Shown: positions 49,501-61,828 of the stretch, piece after piece
Position numbering within the stretch: the stretch's first letter is position 1
How the letters are laid out: every line of letters starts with the position of its first letter
Assembly: GCA_017590115.1 (NCBI GenBank)
Contig: JAGGNK010006559.1
Location: 2,995,054-3,059,053, forward strand
Length of the DNA: 64,000 bases
Direction: 5' to 3'
From: Montifringilla adamsi
Lineage: Eukaryota; Chordata; Aves; Passeriformes; Passeridae
Translations under genes and position numbers: made by a program
Notes under the pieces: model-generated
What the model saw: the letters and a program-made list of their open reading frames with translations, nothing else
The model's database searches: none
What the model was told of the DNA's origin: nothing

Positions 49501-49934
49501 TGTGGCTAAATTGCATGCAAGACTTAGCAAAGAAAATGTTGGTTAAGTAAATCCCCATATCTGTGGCTTCAACTATGTTATCACCTTGTTTCTGCATTCA
49601 TCTAAGGTTCTATTTCAGTGATTGTTTTTTCCATGCTAACTTGCTTGTTGGCCTCAGTTTGGTGTGGTTCAACTGGTTCTTTAGTGAGAAACCTGTGAAC
49701 AAACCAGAGAAGAGTTTCATGTCAACATTGATGCTTTACAGGAAGGGTAACTAAAGAGACTGGGGTTTTGGGAACAAGGTAATTCCATACTGGAATATAT
49801 CTATAAGGAAATGTGATGGATGAGAAGGTGAGAGTAGCCAGGGTGCAGGAGAAGGAGCTGAAGTCGAAGAATAGCTGTTAGTCTTGCTGACTAGCATTCC
49901 AGGTTTCCAAGAAAAGCAGGTCTTCCAGACTTCC
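46566..49934. other. DNA without a supported gene
   Basis: It includes a T16 tract near 47666-47681 and, at 47160-47560, a less AT-rich stretch with long overlapping frames on both strands (165 codons minus at 47227-47724, 120 plus at 47270-47632). Neither is recognisable, and their mutual overlap argues for chance. At 48345-48638 a 97-codon plus-strand frame follows an acceptor-like TTTTTCTACCAG. It reads in part EDMQAEQAHNFPEEGYCLYQ and remains an unproven exon candidate. Confidence 0.5.
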
Positions 49935-49971
49935 ACCTAACATGCAAGACATTGTCTCTTGCATGTTAGGT
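49935..49971. repeat. Perfect 15-bp inverted repeat
   Basis: ACCTAACATGCAAGA (49935-49949) pairs perfectly with TCTTGCATGTTAGGT (49957-49971) around a 7-nt spacer CATTGTC. The sequence is mixed and non-repetitive, so chance is unlikely. No coding hairpin RNA is implied: the stem is short for a microRNA precursor and the flanks do not extend it. Confidence 0.97.
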
Positions 49972-52599
49972 AAAGTTCTGACTGCCCATTGGATGAGAAG
50001 TGAGTTTTTTGTGTTTGCCTCTTTCTTGATGAGGAGACTAGTCGCCCACCTCATGGTAATCTGCATCATGCAGTTGCGTGTTTTGGGTGCAAAGGCAAAA
50101 AAAGCCTTCTGGGTAAATTCCTGTCACCCTCTTTGCATTTATATATGGGGCACCTATGGATACATTTCCAATGTGTTAGTGAATGAAGCTTTGATCTACA
50201 ACTTAAGGCACATCCCCCTGCCTTTTCTGCTGTCTCTTCCATACACATCTAATCCCACGTAACTTTTGGGGCTTACTGAGAAAGCAGCCAGCCATAACAT
50301 TTTGTTTTGTCATGTACAAGTGAGTAACACCCTTTTGTTTTCCAAGGATTTCAACCACAAATTTTCATCAAAGTAAATGTAATAAATATATAAATGGAAT
50401 TGGAATAAATATTTCACTTCTAGGTAATGGTGAAATAATCCTTTTTCTTCATTCTGGTGGCAACTGGGAGCTGTTCATACACTGTGAGAGGAGGAATCAA
50501 AAAAAGGTTTTATTCTTCTCCAAAGCTACCCAGTGACATTTTAGGCTGAAAGTTTGCAATATGCTTGGTAATGGTAATCAAAGCAGACTATGGAAGGTTA
50601 ATATGATATTGGCATTTCCATGGATAGTCTTGTCTACAGCCAACAAAACCCATGATGGATGTGCTAGGGAGGCACAGGCTTTTGTTACATCCTTGGATTT
50701 GCCTATATTTCAAAATTGATTATAGTTAGACATTTTATTGAATTAGAAACATAGTCAGTATATCAGGATGCAAGCCAGAATTTATACTGCAGTGTCTAAC
50801 ATAGTAATTAGTTATGTCTACCTGAATTACATGTATACAGCATATTTGGAAGATTTTCTTGCTGTGTCACAAATTTTTTTGTGCTATTACTATGTATTGA
50901 CTGCTTCATTTGTGACAGGACTTATAAATATGCTTCCTGACAAGAAATCAAACTTGTCCATTCTGGATTGGATAAACACCTGTTTGGTCCAACATTGTGA
51001 TGGAGGCCAGGAATGAATGTTTCAGAAGGAAATATAAGTACCAGACATTACCTAGACACGGGGTAATTTGCGCTGCAGTGTTAAGCTTTACTCTGAGCTT
51101 GACTAGAAATAGATATATGTAAATCTCAAGGCAGGTAGTTTCCTATCATTTTTGTAGTTAATAGAGTATAATAACCAGAAATTTTAAGGTAATTTGAATG
51201 TCACAGTCCCTCTTGAATCTGGGTAGGTTTGCCATGGCAGGTCCTGTCTGATTAGGCAATTGCAAACTATGAGAGAACACTTGCATTCCCCAGTTCTGAA
51301 CCTATTACCTTTCAAGGCCATTAAATAGCTCTTTGCTACCTTTCAATATCATGAAATAGCCCTCTTATTTTATTTTTTCCCTTTCTTTTTCTTGTATTAT
51401 GAAGTGGAGAACAGTAACGTTACATGGAATGCAGCTTTCAATCTGTAGGTTGTTCCCCTGAGGAAGACACCTTTCACAGCCTCAGCTCTTCAAGAATGCT
51501 TTCTCATGTTGTGGATAATTGCTCTGGCTTGTTGCAATAGATCCTCAGATGAGTCCTGGCTCCACCAGTTGCTCTGTGCAGTATTCCTAAAGACCATGGT
51601 ATATTTAGCCAGCTTGTGAGGATGGACATTTCCTTCATGAGCCTGGGTATTGAAATGCATTTTTCTCCCACAGCTATTGTTTATACTTTCAGTGGGTGTC
51701 TATGTTGATGTGTCTTTCTAAAAATAGCTATTAAGATGCTGAATAATGTTCTTTAAAGCTGGTATGTATGGATGGCCAAAACATTCCAATCTGAAGGCAA
51801 ATTAAGGAAGTTTGCTTTTGGGTGTCTGTTCATAATCTCTTCATGAGAGTAATGCTTCCTTAGAGTGGAATTTATGCGATTTAAAAAATAAAAACCTGTG
51901 AAGACTTTACTATGAACTACAGTAGGAGAAATGATGAGACATATTTCTTGGAGATTATTGTACTTGACGTTGTAGTGAAACTGAACATGCGACTATTTTT
52001 TGCATTGTATATTTTGGTTTTTTCATTGTTGATTTTTTTATATTTACACTTACAGGCATCAGCTGCAACCCAAGTCTATGACTATGTCAAGACAGAGGTG
52101 ACATTTATACAAGGAATAATAACAGGCCAGTTTATTTTACTTTGCACTGAGATCTGCTGGCATGGAATGGTTTATGTCTAAAAAACCACCTCAAATTACA
52201 ATCCAGAGAGTTGCATAAAGCCCGTTGGGAATGGTCCCTGGACCACACTGACTGGTAAATCATGTCTGAAATTTGTTTATGGAAACTACTACCTTAGAAT
52301 GCATTTTTTGATTATTAAAAAAAAAAAAAAGTATCTATAGAAAGGGTTTGAGTGATTTCAATTAAGGACGTTATATTGACATTCAGATAAATAAACCATT
52401 GCCATTATGCTGGATTGTGGAAGATAAAATTTCTCTAGATTTGTCTCTGAATTTCTGATAAGAATATGAAATTAAAACATGAGCATTTAAATTAAACACT
52501 ACTGCTCCTAAGCTGTCCTGCTTTATGAAATAGAGATGCATTTTGCAAATAGCAGCAATCTGTGCTTACTGCTAATGCAGTGACCATGTTATGGTGGAC
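49972..52599. other. AT-rich DNA without a supported gene
   Basis: No known repeat or gene is recognised. Near 52056 a pyrimidine-rich acceptor (ACACTTACAG) precedes a short open stretch reading ASAATQVYDYVKTE up to a GTGACA donor-like site at 52099. It is too short to judge. A poly-A run lies at about 52318-52330. Confidence 0.5.
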
Positions 52600-52775
52600 A
52601 TTAGGGCTGGAAGGGGTGTTGAGATATTACCTTGTTCTTTCCTTGGCCAACAAGGGGAAATGATGGCCAAATACTTCCTGTGATGGAGAGATTCTAGTCT
52701 CCCCAAATACATATTGCAGCACCTAAATACAGTTCCATTGGGAAATATTTTCTTAAGTTTCTTTTGCATTAAAGT
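52600..52775 (-). mobile_element. Probable ancient CR1-like LINE remnant
   Basis: The plus strand shows GGGCTGGAAGGGGTGTTGAG near 52604, CTTGTTCTTTCCTTGGCC, then GTGATGGAGAGATTCTAGTC and ATTGGGAAATATTTTCTTAA near 52738. This matches the block order of the reverse complement of old CR1 3' ends: a GGGCTGGAAGGGAC-type tag, a CTAGTCC/CTTGTCC-type block, GATGGAGATTCCA, then a GGAAGTTTTTCCTAA-type block. Divergence is extreme and only the order supports it. Confidence 0.45.
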
Positions 52776-55700
52776 CCTTAGTGATAAAAAAAAAAAAAAT
52801 TAAACCTAAATAGCCCTTCACTTAATCTGCTCATTTCAATTGTTTCTTTACTCCTGTATAATACATGACAATATTCATGCAATCAACCTACTAAGACCAC
52901 TGAGCTGCTTTTATTTTATAAAATTACTCTATCATTTTTATTCGTTGAAAAGCTTATATCCACTCCTCATTTGGGCAGGATTACTTGAAAATGTAGTAAA
53001 AAACCCCAGGCTATTCTCTTTTTTCAGACATGATTGTGACATGGGATTATGCTCAGAAAAGACCCTCTAGAGATCCTTTCAACACAGCCTTCTAGTTATG
53101 CAATGATCCAGATTTGTTAACTACTCTTTGAACACAATTTTGAAGCAACTAAGTTTGTAGTTAGCGCTAGATTCCTCTAGAGCATATTTTCTTAATTTGA
53201 ACACTCAGTCCTCAGCTTGTGTATCTAGAGCCCCCTGTTACTAAAGCTGAGTCTAGGCTCAGGATGTGCAGGACAGTAGCTGAAGAATTGTGTTTCCTGC
53301 ACCACAACAAGTAGCTATTGCTGGGAAAACTTCACAGTACCTGGAATGAGACGCAGCTGCAACGTTGAGTAATTGTGTCTCAATAATCTCACATTTGATG
53401 ATGGCAAATTTTATCCTGGTCTCAATGTTGTGGCTGGATATATGATACAGGAAGGAGATAGATTTCTCAGTGGAGAGGAAGCTTTCCTCAAGAGGCATAG
53501 GTGGTAGCAGAAGTAAAGATACTGAGGAAAGAATATTTGAGAGGAGAGAATGGCTAGGGAACCTTCAAGGAAGACTAGACTGGGAATGTGGCATCTCTGC
53601 AGTGCCTGGAAAGAGAAATTTCTACAGGTGATACTGAAGGACTGAGGGGATGTGGAGAGGAAGGTATCTCCACTAAAAGCATCTTAGAGAAGAAAACTTC
53701 AGCCCTCTCCCACAAAATCACCCCAAAAGCCTGAAAATGCCCTTTGATTTCCTTAATCCCGACCATTGCTTACAACTCCAGGCTTCCTTCTCCCATCAAA
53801 AAATTCATCCATCCAAAAGCAATTTTGACAATCCCTTTCCAATAGCCCTTCCCATTCTCGGTACCATCAAAATATTGAGTTGTACTGCCTTCTAGTTTAG
53901 CTGCTTTGGTCTCATGCCCCATAAAATATTTCAGTTTGTCTATACTTCTAACCTCCTTTTGAATAACCTGAATAGCTGGGGCTGCTTGGAAAACGAAGAA
54001 CATCTCTGGGTGTTCATGGGGAAAAAGAAGCAACCTGGCAGCAGGTGAACTGCAGAAAGACAGCTCTTCCTGAGGATGGTTTGAGCAGCAGGATAAAAGC
54101 AGCTATGCAGAGAAAAAAGCAATGATACCCTGACTGCTCTTAAATTAATAATTTGAAGAAATAGAGAAACAAGCTTTTCCCCTTTGCTTCAATTTAAACT
54201 TTTCCTTGTACCATCCTCAGTGGTACTGAGATAATCACATATCTACGCTGTAGAGACTTTGTGCATAATTGTAGCATTTTCTTCCTTTAATCTTTTAATT
54301 CCAACCCTAAAAACTCTCCTTAAACTCTTTCAGTGTCTCCTCATAAATGTTTCTTTTAATACTAATAACTAGTCACATTTCAGATCAAATTAAAAATCTT
54401 CTTTTAAGCTCCATGGGACCCTTCTCATTGCAAACATTCAAACTAGGAGGACATTATAATAGCATAAAGAACACTTACATAAATTTTGCTCTATGGAAGA
54501 AATATGAAGGGAATAAACAATAAATGATGAAGCGTCTGTAAAGAGATCATAGAAAGCCTGCTGAGTTGGTGCTTTTTTTCCTTATTCCAGAATAAATGTA
54601 AAAAATATTGCCGGTTTTAGAATACATACCACAATCCTGGCATGAGAAGTGATTTTTTTTTTCTGCAGTGAAGTTTTATTATTTGTATCTTCATGTATTT
54701 ATTGTTTACTTGATTCTGCCTGTGACTGACTCACAAACAGATGGACACAGTGAATTCCTGGAGAAATCCTGCAGTTTGATTAGATTGTTTATTTGCAGAT
54801 TTTGGCTAAGCCTAGGGAAATAAAACAAGGAGAAAAGTCTGAGGTCAAAATCTAGATGCAGGTGTTTTCATAAGCTTTCAGCTCTAGTGCTGCATTTCCA
54901 TATGGGTGTGCATTTGTTCCCATATTTGCTCACATGGCCCCAGTAATTTTATTTTTATTAGCAATAACCTTTCTTTCAGCAGCTACAGTACACATGATTT
55001 TTTTTGTTTTTTATTTGAGAAAGCGCATCCAACTCTTTTAAAAGGCAGGAATTCACCGCAGTCATGCAGAATTATTATAATAGATAATCCACATTGTCCC
55101 ATGATAATAAGGCATATATGATCAAAACTTGAAGTCTCTGCTTTACCAAATCACCCCAGATTCGGTCCAGAATGTGGCTGAAACATGACAGTGTGTCAAC
55201 CAACCAAACCATTCAGTATCTCTCATCAGTTTCCTTTTAGCCTGTGTACAAATTACTAAACCAGCTCATGATACACAGCCCTTCCTCCCAGGCTTGTTGG
55301 GAGATTAAGGGAGACTAAACAAAGTGTCTTTGTGCATAGTCAAGCAGTGTTTTTTGGCTGGTTCCTTTTCCATTGTGCAAATGTTGTTTACCTGAGGACA
55401 GTTGCTGTTAGTCACACTGCACTGCTAATGGGTGAGCTTTACTGTTTTGGTTTCTCCCTTCCAAAGGGAGGGTTCTGGCATGTGGATTCATGCTGTGTAT
55501 GAACTCACTTTCTGAATCCCTCTTGTATCACTAGCCCAAACAAATGTTACTCCCATGGAGCTCTGCACGCAGCTGCCAACTAAATTATTGTGAGGAATCA
55601 GGTGGTTTTCCAGCTACTGGTTCCCCTACGTAGAAGAAGCACTACATCTCACTACATTACATCACACTGAAAGATAGATTTTATATTTTTAATATTCTCT

Positions 55701-58700
55701 TGGGAGCAGAGGATATCAGTTCCTGGATTAAAGACATATCATGATTTACCTTGGCAATTTCCAAATCATGTCTTTGTTCTCTAGAATTTTCAACAGTCAC
55801 TGAATAATACACTCAGTTGTACTGAAAGAATCCAGATTACAGTCTCTGTATATTAAAAATCCCTGCAGAGACGTAGAATTTTTTCATGTATATCCTTCTA
55901 AACATTGAGTTTTTATATTAAAAATTATCTAATTTTGGATCCTCGATATTGCTGTGATAAGGAAGCAGTGGAATGGAATGGCATAAGAGATAGTATGCAA
56001 GTGATCCTGCACGAAGACCAGGATTTGATTTATTTTCCTAAATTTAATCAGTCATATAAAACTTACAAGTCAATATCATATTTGATCATAAAGAATTATT
56101 TTTCCATTAGTATCTATTATTTGTATTGTGATTTGGCCTTGAATTAAAAGTCTCCTGCATTCAAGCATATGGTCAAAAGACAGTTTCAATTCCAGTCGGG
56201 TGAAAGTTTGAAGGAAGCCTTAGAAGGAAGCTTTAGTGCTGCTCTGCAGATGAGACTGATGAGCTTGTCAGGAAGATAAAAGCATCAGGACAAATGGTAA
56301 TTCTTTCTGCTATGGTTATCGCTTCTACAGGACAGTTTTCTTTCCTGGGATTTTAAGAGGTTTTCTGGGTGCCAGTCCCCTAGGTCATTGTAAAAAGAGG
56401 AATAACAATTCTGTCAAATCTAAGTCCTGCAAAATTTTTCATGTGTGGCCTGTCAAGATCTCCTGATCTCAGGTTGTGTTAAAAATAGTGAATCTTTGCA
56501 ATAATAAAACAATATCTGTTCTAATCCAAGGTTTTGAGCCTTCAAAACAAATTTTCCCTTCAATCTGTAGGACTTGATTTTTATTTTTCATTTTTATCCC
56601 ATGACACTGTGAGCTCAGAAAAAAATTGAATATTGTGACACAAAAGTGTGAGATAAAAACCCCACAACAAGACCATTCAGAAGATGTATGTTGCCATTGT
56701 CCTATACCTTTCCAAGAATGTAAATGGGTATGTCATACCATACAGAATAGGAGAAAAGCACATGGAATGCTGCTGGACTAGGACTGCCATGTTGAGTTCA
56801 TAAACACTCAGTTAAAACTTCATCTATCACACCCAGCACTCTCTAGCCATGGAGGGAAAAATGGTCATCCACCTGCTCCCAGCTCTTGCAGTTTCTGCCT
56901 AGGAGGGGGCAGTGAGCCTGAACTGACTAGAGTGTGACTAATTGTCTTTGCTGGACCTCAATTCTGCCAGCAAAGGTAGCTCAGGCTCCTGTCTGTTGGG
57001 TACAAACAAATAAAAGAGGAGCATTATCTTAGTATTGTGAGTTATGTAATGGAGAACAAAATAGTTTAAGAGCTTTTAATAACAATTTACAGCAGTAAGT
57101 AATATAATAAACATACAATTTTTTTTTTAAAATCTTGTCAAGATCTTGATACTAACATTATATTACTTTACATTTCCATGTCAAGATCTATAACAGCAAC
57201 TTGAGTCCTGGAAGGAAGGGTGTTTTCCAGTTATCATATAAATCACATCTAGAGCTTGTATGAAATGGTATGTTTCTCATGAGTGATATACACTCCTCAG
57301 AGTAGATGCTGTGTGGTGTTAAAGTGCCCAATGTGTGGTGATGCTAATTTTCCCTATTCAGCACACATCCAATACTGATCTTTCAGGCTGCTAAAAGATT
57401 AGCAGCATGCAGAAGCTCTGTGCCTCTTGCTTGCATTCTGCTTTACACTTATCAAAAGGCACTTTCAAATCAGCAGTCAGGTAGAACTAGCAAAAGACAC
57501 ATATGTATCCAACAACTTCTTCCTGTAAGATTCCAGCCTGGGATTTTTCAAGCATGGAGCCTCCTGCTCTGCTGGACTGGCATGTGCATCAGCAGCAGAC
57601 CAGGCGCTGTGAACACTTTAGAGGGCGAGCTAAGCAAACACAAGACTATGTCGGTGCAGATGTTAACTTTTATGCCCTGTGGCTGTGTTCGCAAGATTAA
57701 CGTCCCCAGAAGAGATTCACACAGTAGATAAAGATATCTAGCTGAATTTAGAGGTTGAAAGCTGATCTAAAGCATGCCAAGTTGTTATGTGCTTATCTGG
57801 ATTTCTTGCTGTCAGGTTAAGGCCAGAGAAAGTCCATGTGAGAGACATTTCACTAGAGGGGAGTGCGGGAAGGAAAACCAGATGTGTTACAAAAGTGAAT
57901 TAATTAACGTGAAGCTTGTAATGATGATACCCTTCCAAGATGAGGGTGGGTGGAAGGTGGGAGGAGGATTTCACCTATCAGGAAAGAAACAAATAGTAGA
58001 CTTGGCCAGTGGTCAAGGGCTCTATACAATCTAATGCTGACTCTTAACAGGGCTTCTTCTATAGACTGAGAAATACTAGAAACACTAAGACCAGCAGCAC
58101 ACTGGGGGTGTGGGTTACACAGCCCACTCTGTCCTATAGGGATCTACCTGAGGACAGTGTACATGCTGAAGGACTGAGCATGCTGATGCCACACTTCATC
58201 AGGCACGGCTGTATCTTTGCAGATTTCCATCAGAAATGAATTGCTAGAGCTGAGGTCAGCGCCAGCTGCCCTTTTACTCCAGCTCTCCCTTTCAGATTGA
58301 AAAGCAGCACTACTTTCTTTTCTTTTTCAAACAGGAATAGAGCCTCTTTAGAAGAAACTGTTGCAGCCTTATCAATATGGCCACTCATTTTCCATGGTTT
58401 AGGGCAGTTCCTGGAGGAACAATTTCTTCTTGTAGTAGACTTGAGATAGCAAAAGTTGAAAGAATAAAACAACTCATGCGCTGGTTGCCTCTCAGCCATA
58501 CATTTGATACTGTTTGCTGTATTTTCCACTATGTTTAATCAATCTGTGTTTTCAAGAGAGAATAGGAAGAAGGTGATTCTATTGATTTTTTAGTTTTACA
58601 CCTGACTGATAAACAGTTTAGCTATTTACCTCTGCTCAGTAAAATTTTTCATTATTTGATTATTGTAATAAAAAGGGTAAAAAAAGAAGCAAATTCATTG

Positions 58701-59208
58701 AAATTCACACAATTTTTGTGTTTAAAAATACAGTTTTAATTTAGCTCTGTTTCAAACCACTGAACAACTGTATGCTATTTGAAGATTTTATGGACATGAC
58801 TTTATAAAAATCACAGAAAGATCAAAGCCAAGTAGTTACAAAATTTCCTAAGGAAAGCAAGGAAGGATGTTCTGTTGGTATACTTTGAAATATTAAAAAC
58901 TGAGTACTAAGTTTTCAGGTCAGAAGAAAGAGATCTCAGGGAGAAAATGTTATATGCTGTCAATACAAAGAAGCCTTTCAAGAAAATAGGTTTTATAAAA
59001 ACAAATGAGAACAAGAGGTGAACGACTTTATAGGGCTGCATTCAGCAAAGAGGGATTACACAATGACAAAGAGCAATGATAACTGCACTGCAGAAGCCTG
59101 AGACATTTCATTCCAGTTCTGGGAAAACACAAAAGTTCAGGTAACAGCTCAGCCTCTATATGAACTTGAAACACTGGGTGAGAATTCTCATGGCAGGGGA
59201 TTCAGTCC
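52776..59208. other. AT-rich DNA without a supported gene
   Basis: No known repeat or RNA gene is recognised. An exon-like minus-strand block at 53774-54005 (acceptor CACCCAG, donor GTAAGC, open frame ending GEGSLEL) is noted as a weak candidate. TCAAGATCTTGA at 57138-57149 is a 12-bp perfect palindrome. Other frames (55905-56147, 57420-57731, 58230-58529) lack recognisable features. Confidence 0.5.
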
Positions 59209-59455
59209 TGACGGGGACAGTGCTTCCTGCCTGTGACCCTGCCTGAGACAGTGCTGTGGTGGGCTGACCCTGGCTGGACACCAGGTGCCCACCAAAGCCA
59301 CTTTATCACTCCCCTCATCAGCTGGACAGGGGAACAAAAATACAGCAAAAGGATTGTGGGTGGTAACAAAGACATGGAGAGAGATTACTCACCAGTTACC
59401 ATCATGGGTGAAACAGACTAGACTTGGGGAAATTATTTTAGTTTATTACCAATCA
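59209..59455. mobile_element. Fragment resembling a common avian LTR-type repeat
   Basis: Blocks GGTGGGCTGACCCTGGCTGG (near 59259), CCAGGTGCCCACCAAAGCCA, CTCATCAGCTGGACAGGGGA, GATTACTCACCAGTTACCAT and ACTTGGGGAAATTATTTTAG match, in order, a sequence I remember as a frequent interspersed repeat in bird genomes, usually treated as endogenous-retrovirus LTR material. Similarity stops near ACCAATCAAAT at 59450. No retroviral coding region, primer-binding site or second LTR is seen, so this is a solitary partial copy. The family name and strand cannot be fixed without a repeat library. Confidence 0.5.
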
Positions 59456-59949
59456 AATTCTTCCCCAGAATTGGAGAAGCTTCCAGCAACTTCTCACAGA
59501 AGCTGTCCCTGTAGCCCCCCATTATCAAACCCTTTCTATACAAAAGCAATACAATTGCGGACCCTCTTACATTAGACAGGGACTGAGGTAATGAGATACA
59601 TGTTGGAAAATGGGAAGCAAAGCAAATTATTGATGATTTCTGCTGCATTTACAAGCGTGTTTTCTTAGTTAAACCATACCAACCAAGATATGTGTAGCAA
59701 CATAGCAGTGTAAGAATATTCTGGGGAGAAATCAGCTGTAATATTTAATAGTATGCACCTCTGTGAGGACATATATCTCTCTGCCACTTCAAGTTTGACC
59801 GTGTATCTAATTTAAAAGTGAAATCATGAGGCAGAGACTCACATTGAAGGCACACACTGTAGTGCTGGGAGCTGAAGGTAGGTACCCTGTTAAGGCTGCT
59901 CCCACAGCAGCAGGCTCAGGCTGAACGGTGCCAGCAAGGCTTGGCCTGT
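59456..59949. other. Unique-looking DNA between LTR-like fragment and duplication
   Basis: No gene or repeat is recognised. It ends in somewhat GC-richer DNA (59870-59950) leading into the tandem duplication. Confidence 0.5.
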
Positions 59950-60487
59950 CAGCCACCAGGCTTTACTTCAGACATAAGGAAAGGGCAGCTCATACCAGAG
60001 AGCAAAGATAGTCTGTTTTCCTTCAGATCACCCATCAGTCACTGGGGGATGAGTCCATAGAGAAGACAGGGATGCCTTATGCACATTTCTCAGTGTCCTT
60101 TTCTGAAATCCAGGCCACCATACCTCCTGGACAGGAAAGTTACTGAAATTTCCATCTTATTGCAATTCTTGGTGCCTAGTTTCAATGTACAGCAAGGATT
60201 TACTGTTTTCCTGAAGAACCCATGCACTTTGGTACCCTGCCAAAAAGGATTTAAGCTCCTTTACTGAGCAGACGACCAAAGCACTGGGAACCATGAGTTA
60301 AAATGCACAGCAGCTGCAGGGATCTGAACAAGGTGGGAGTAGGCCTCTGCTGGAGGGAGATTGGACATTGTGGAACAAACTATCAGGGAAGGAGGCAGGC
60401 TGAAGACAGCAGAAGCACTAAAGAAGCTGATGGCCAAGGCAGCAGAAAAATCAGAGAAAAGTTTTTAGTATGGCTTAGAGGCAGAGC

Positions 60488-60960
60488 TTGTAGGGAGAGA
60501 GTTGTCAGGGAAAAAGCATGAGATTTCAGAATTCAGCAGCATGAGGGGCAAAGGGTTAGTCTCTATTCTCCATTAAGAAGCAGGCCTTGGCCAGAGGTAA
60601 CTAAGGTTCGAGGTCCCTTGTAGTGCTGGTGACTTCTAGGTGGTTGATCACCTCAGGATCCAGTGAGTTGCAAGAATTCAGTCTAGAGATGACCTTATAT
60701 TTTGACTCAAAGTCTGCGCATGACTCAAAGTGGTTGAGTTTGTACGGAGAGAGCTGTCAGGGAAAAAGCACAGAGATGTTAGAATTCAGCAGCACGAGGG
60801 GCAAAGGGTTGGTCTCCATTCTCCATTAAGAAACAGTCCTTGGCCAGAGGTAGCTGAGGTTCAAGATCCCTGGCAGTGCTGGTGACTGCTTAGGTGATTG
60901 ATCACCTCAGGACTCAGAGAGCTGCAACATCTCAGCCTAGAGAAGACCTTATATTTATGA
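60488..60960 (+). repeat. Internal ~215-bp repeat, two copies in duplication copy 1
   Basis: R1 (60488-60703) and R2 (60740-60960) share GAGAGAG[TC]TGTCAGGGAAAA, GCA[GC][CG]A[TC]GAGGGGCAAAGGGTT, TTGGCCAGAGGTA and TTGATCACCTCAGGA, and they end GACCTTATATTT. They differ at many positions, so they are much older than the enclosing 1.55-kb duplication. The counterpart of R1 is missing from the second 1.55-kb copy, where only R2 (about 62092-62312) is present. Confidence 0.9.
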
Positions 60961-61809
60961 CATATCAGCTCATCTGACTTGCTTTTCTTGAAGCAGAGAG
61001 CACTGAGTAGTTATGCCAGCAGGTCCACAAGTCAGTAGCCCCAGCAAACACTGCAGATAAACAGCTGGGAACAAGGCAGGGCTGGCAGTGTATTCACTTG
61101 GCTCTGCTGCAGGAAGATCAGGACGTGTGACCACAGCCTCAGTATTGTGATCAGCCACTCAGGTCAGAAAGGGTAATTACCTTCGGGGATGCTTTGTTAT
61201 TTTGGTGCCCATGTGCTAAATTGTGGGAAAACAGCACCACAGGTTTTTCTCCTTTACTTGATTCTTGAGAAAGAAGGGGACTCTTCATGGCTTCTCTGTG
61301 ATTATGGTCAAAAATAAGCTTCACTTCTCTTTATTAAAAAGATCCAGCAGAAATTATTGAAAAGCTTCCTGCAGTTTTTCTAAATGAGCCTGCAGTTTGC
61401 TGAATGTCCATCATCATCATCACCTGCTAGAAGCTTTCACCTCCTTTTCAGTGAAAGTTTGTCCTCTCTGGTTACTCTTCTCCATGGTGGGGAAGGTGAT
61501 GACCCAGCCACCAGGCTTTACTTCAGACATAAGGAAAGGGCAGCTCATACCAGAGAGCAAAGATAGTCTGTTTTCCTTCAGATCACCCATCAGTCACTGG
61601 GGGATGAGTCCATAGAGAAGACAGGGATGCCTTATGCACATTTCTCAGTGTCCTTTTCTGAAATCCAGGCCACCATACCTCCTGGATAGGAAAGTTACTG
61701 AAATTTCCATCTTATTGCAATTCTTGGTGCCTAGTTTCAATGTACAGCAAGGATTTACTGTTTTCCTGAAGAACCCATGCACTTTGGTACCCTGCCAAAA
61801 AGGATTTAA

Positions 61810-61828
61810 GCTCCTTTACTTAAGGAGC
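61810..61828. repeat. Copy-2-specific 7-bp hairpin insertion
   Basis: GCTCCTT (61810-61816), spacer TACTT, AAGGAGC (61822-61828). Copy 1 reads GCTCCTTTACTGAGCAGAC without the right arm. The inverted arm therefore appeared in copy 2 after the duplication, or was lost from copy 1. Confidence 0.85.

Noticed and set aside
49935..49971. Hairpin as a microRNA precursor
   Set aside because: The stem is only 15 bp and does not extend into the flanks; a precursor needs a stem of roughly 25-35 bp.
60604..60618. GGTTCGAGGTCC resembling a tRNA/SINE B box
   Set aside because: No A box at the proper distance and no cloverleaf. The second copy of the same repeat reads GGTTCAAGATCC.
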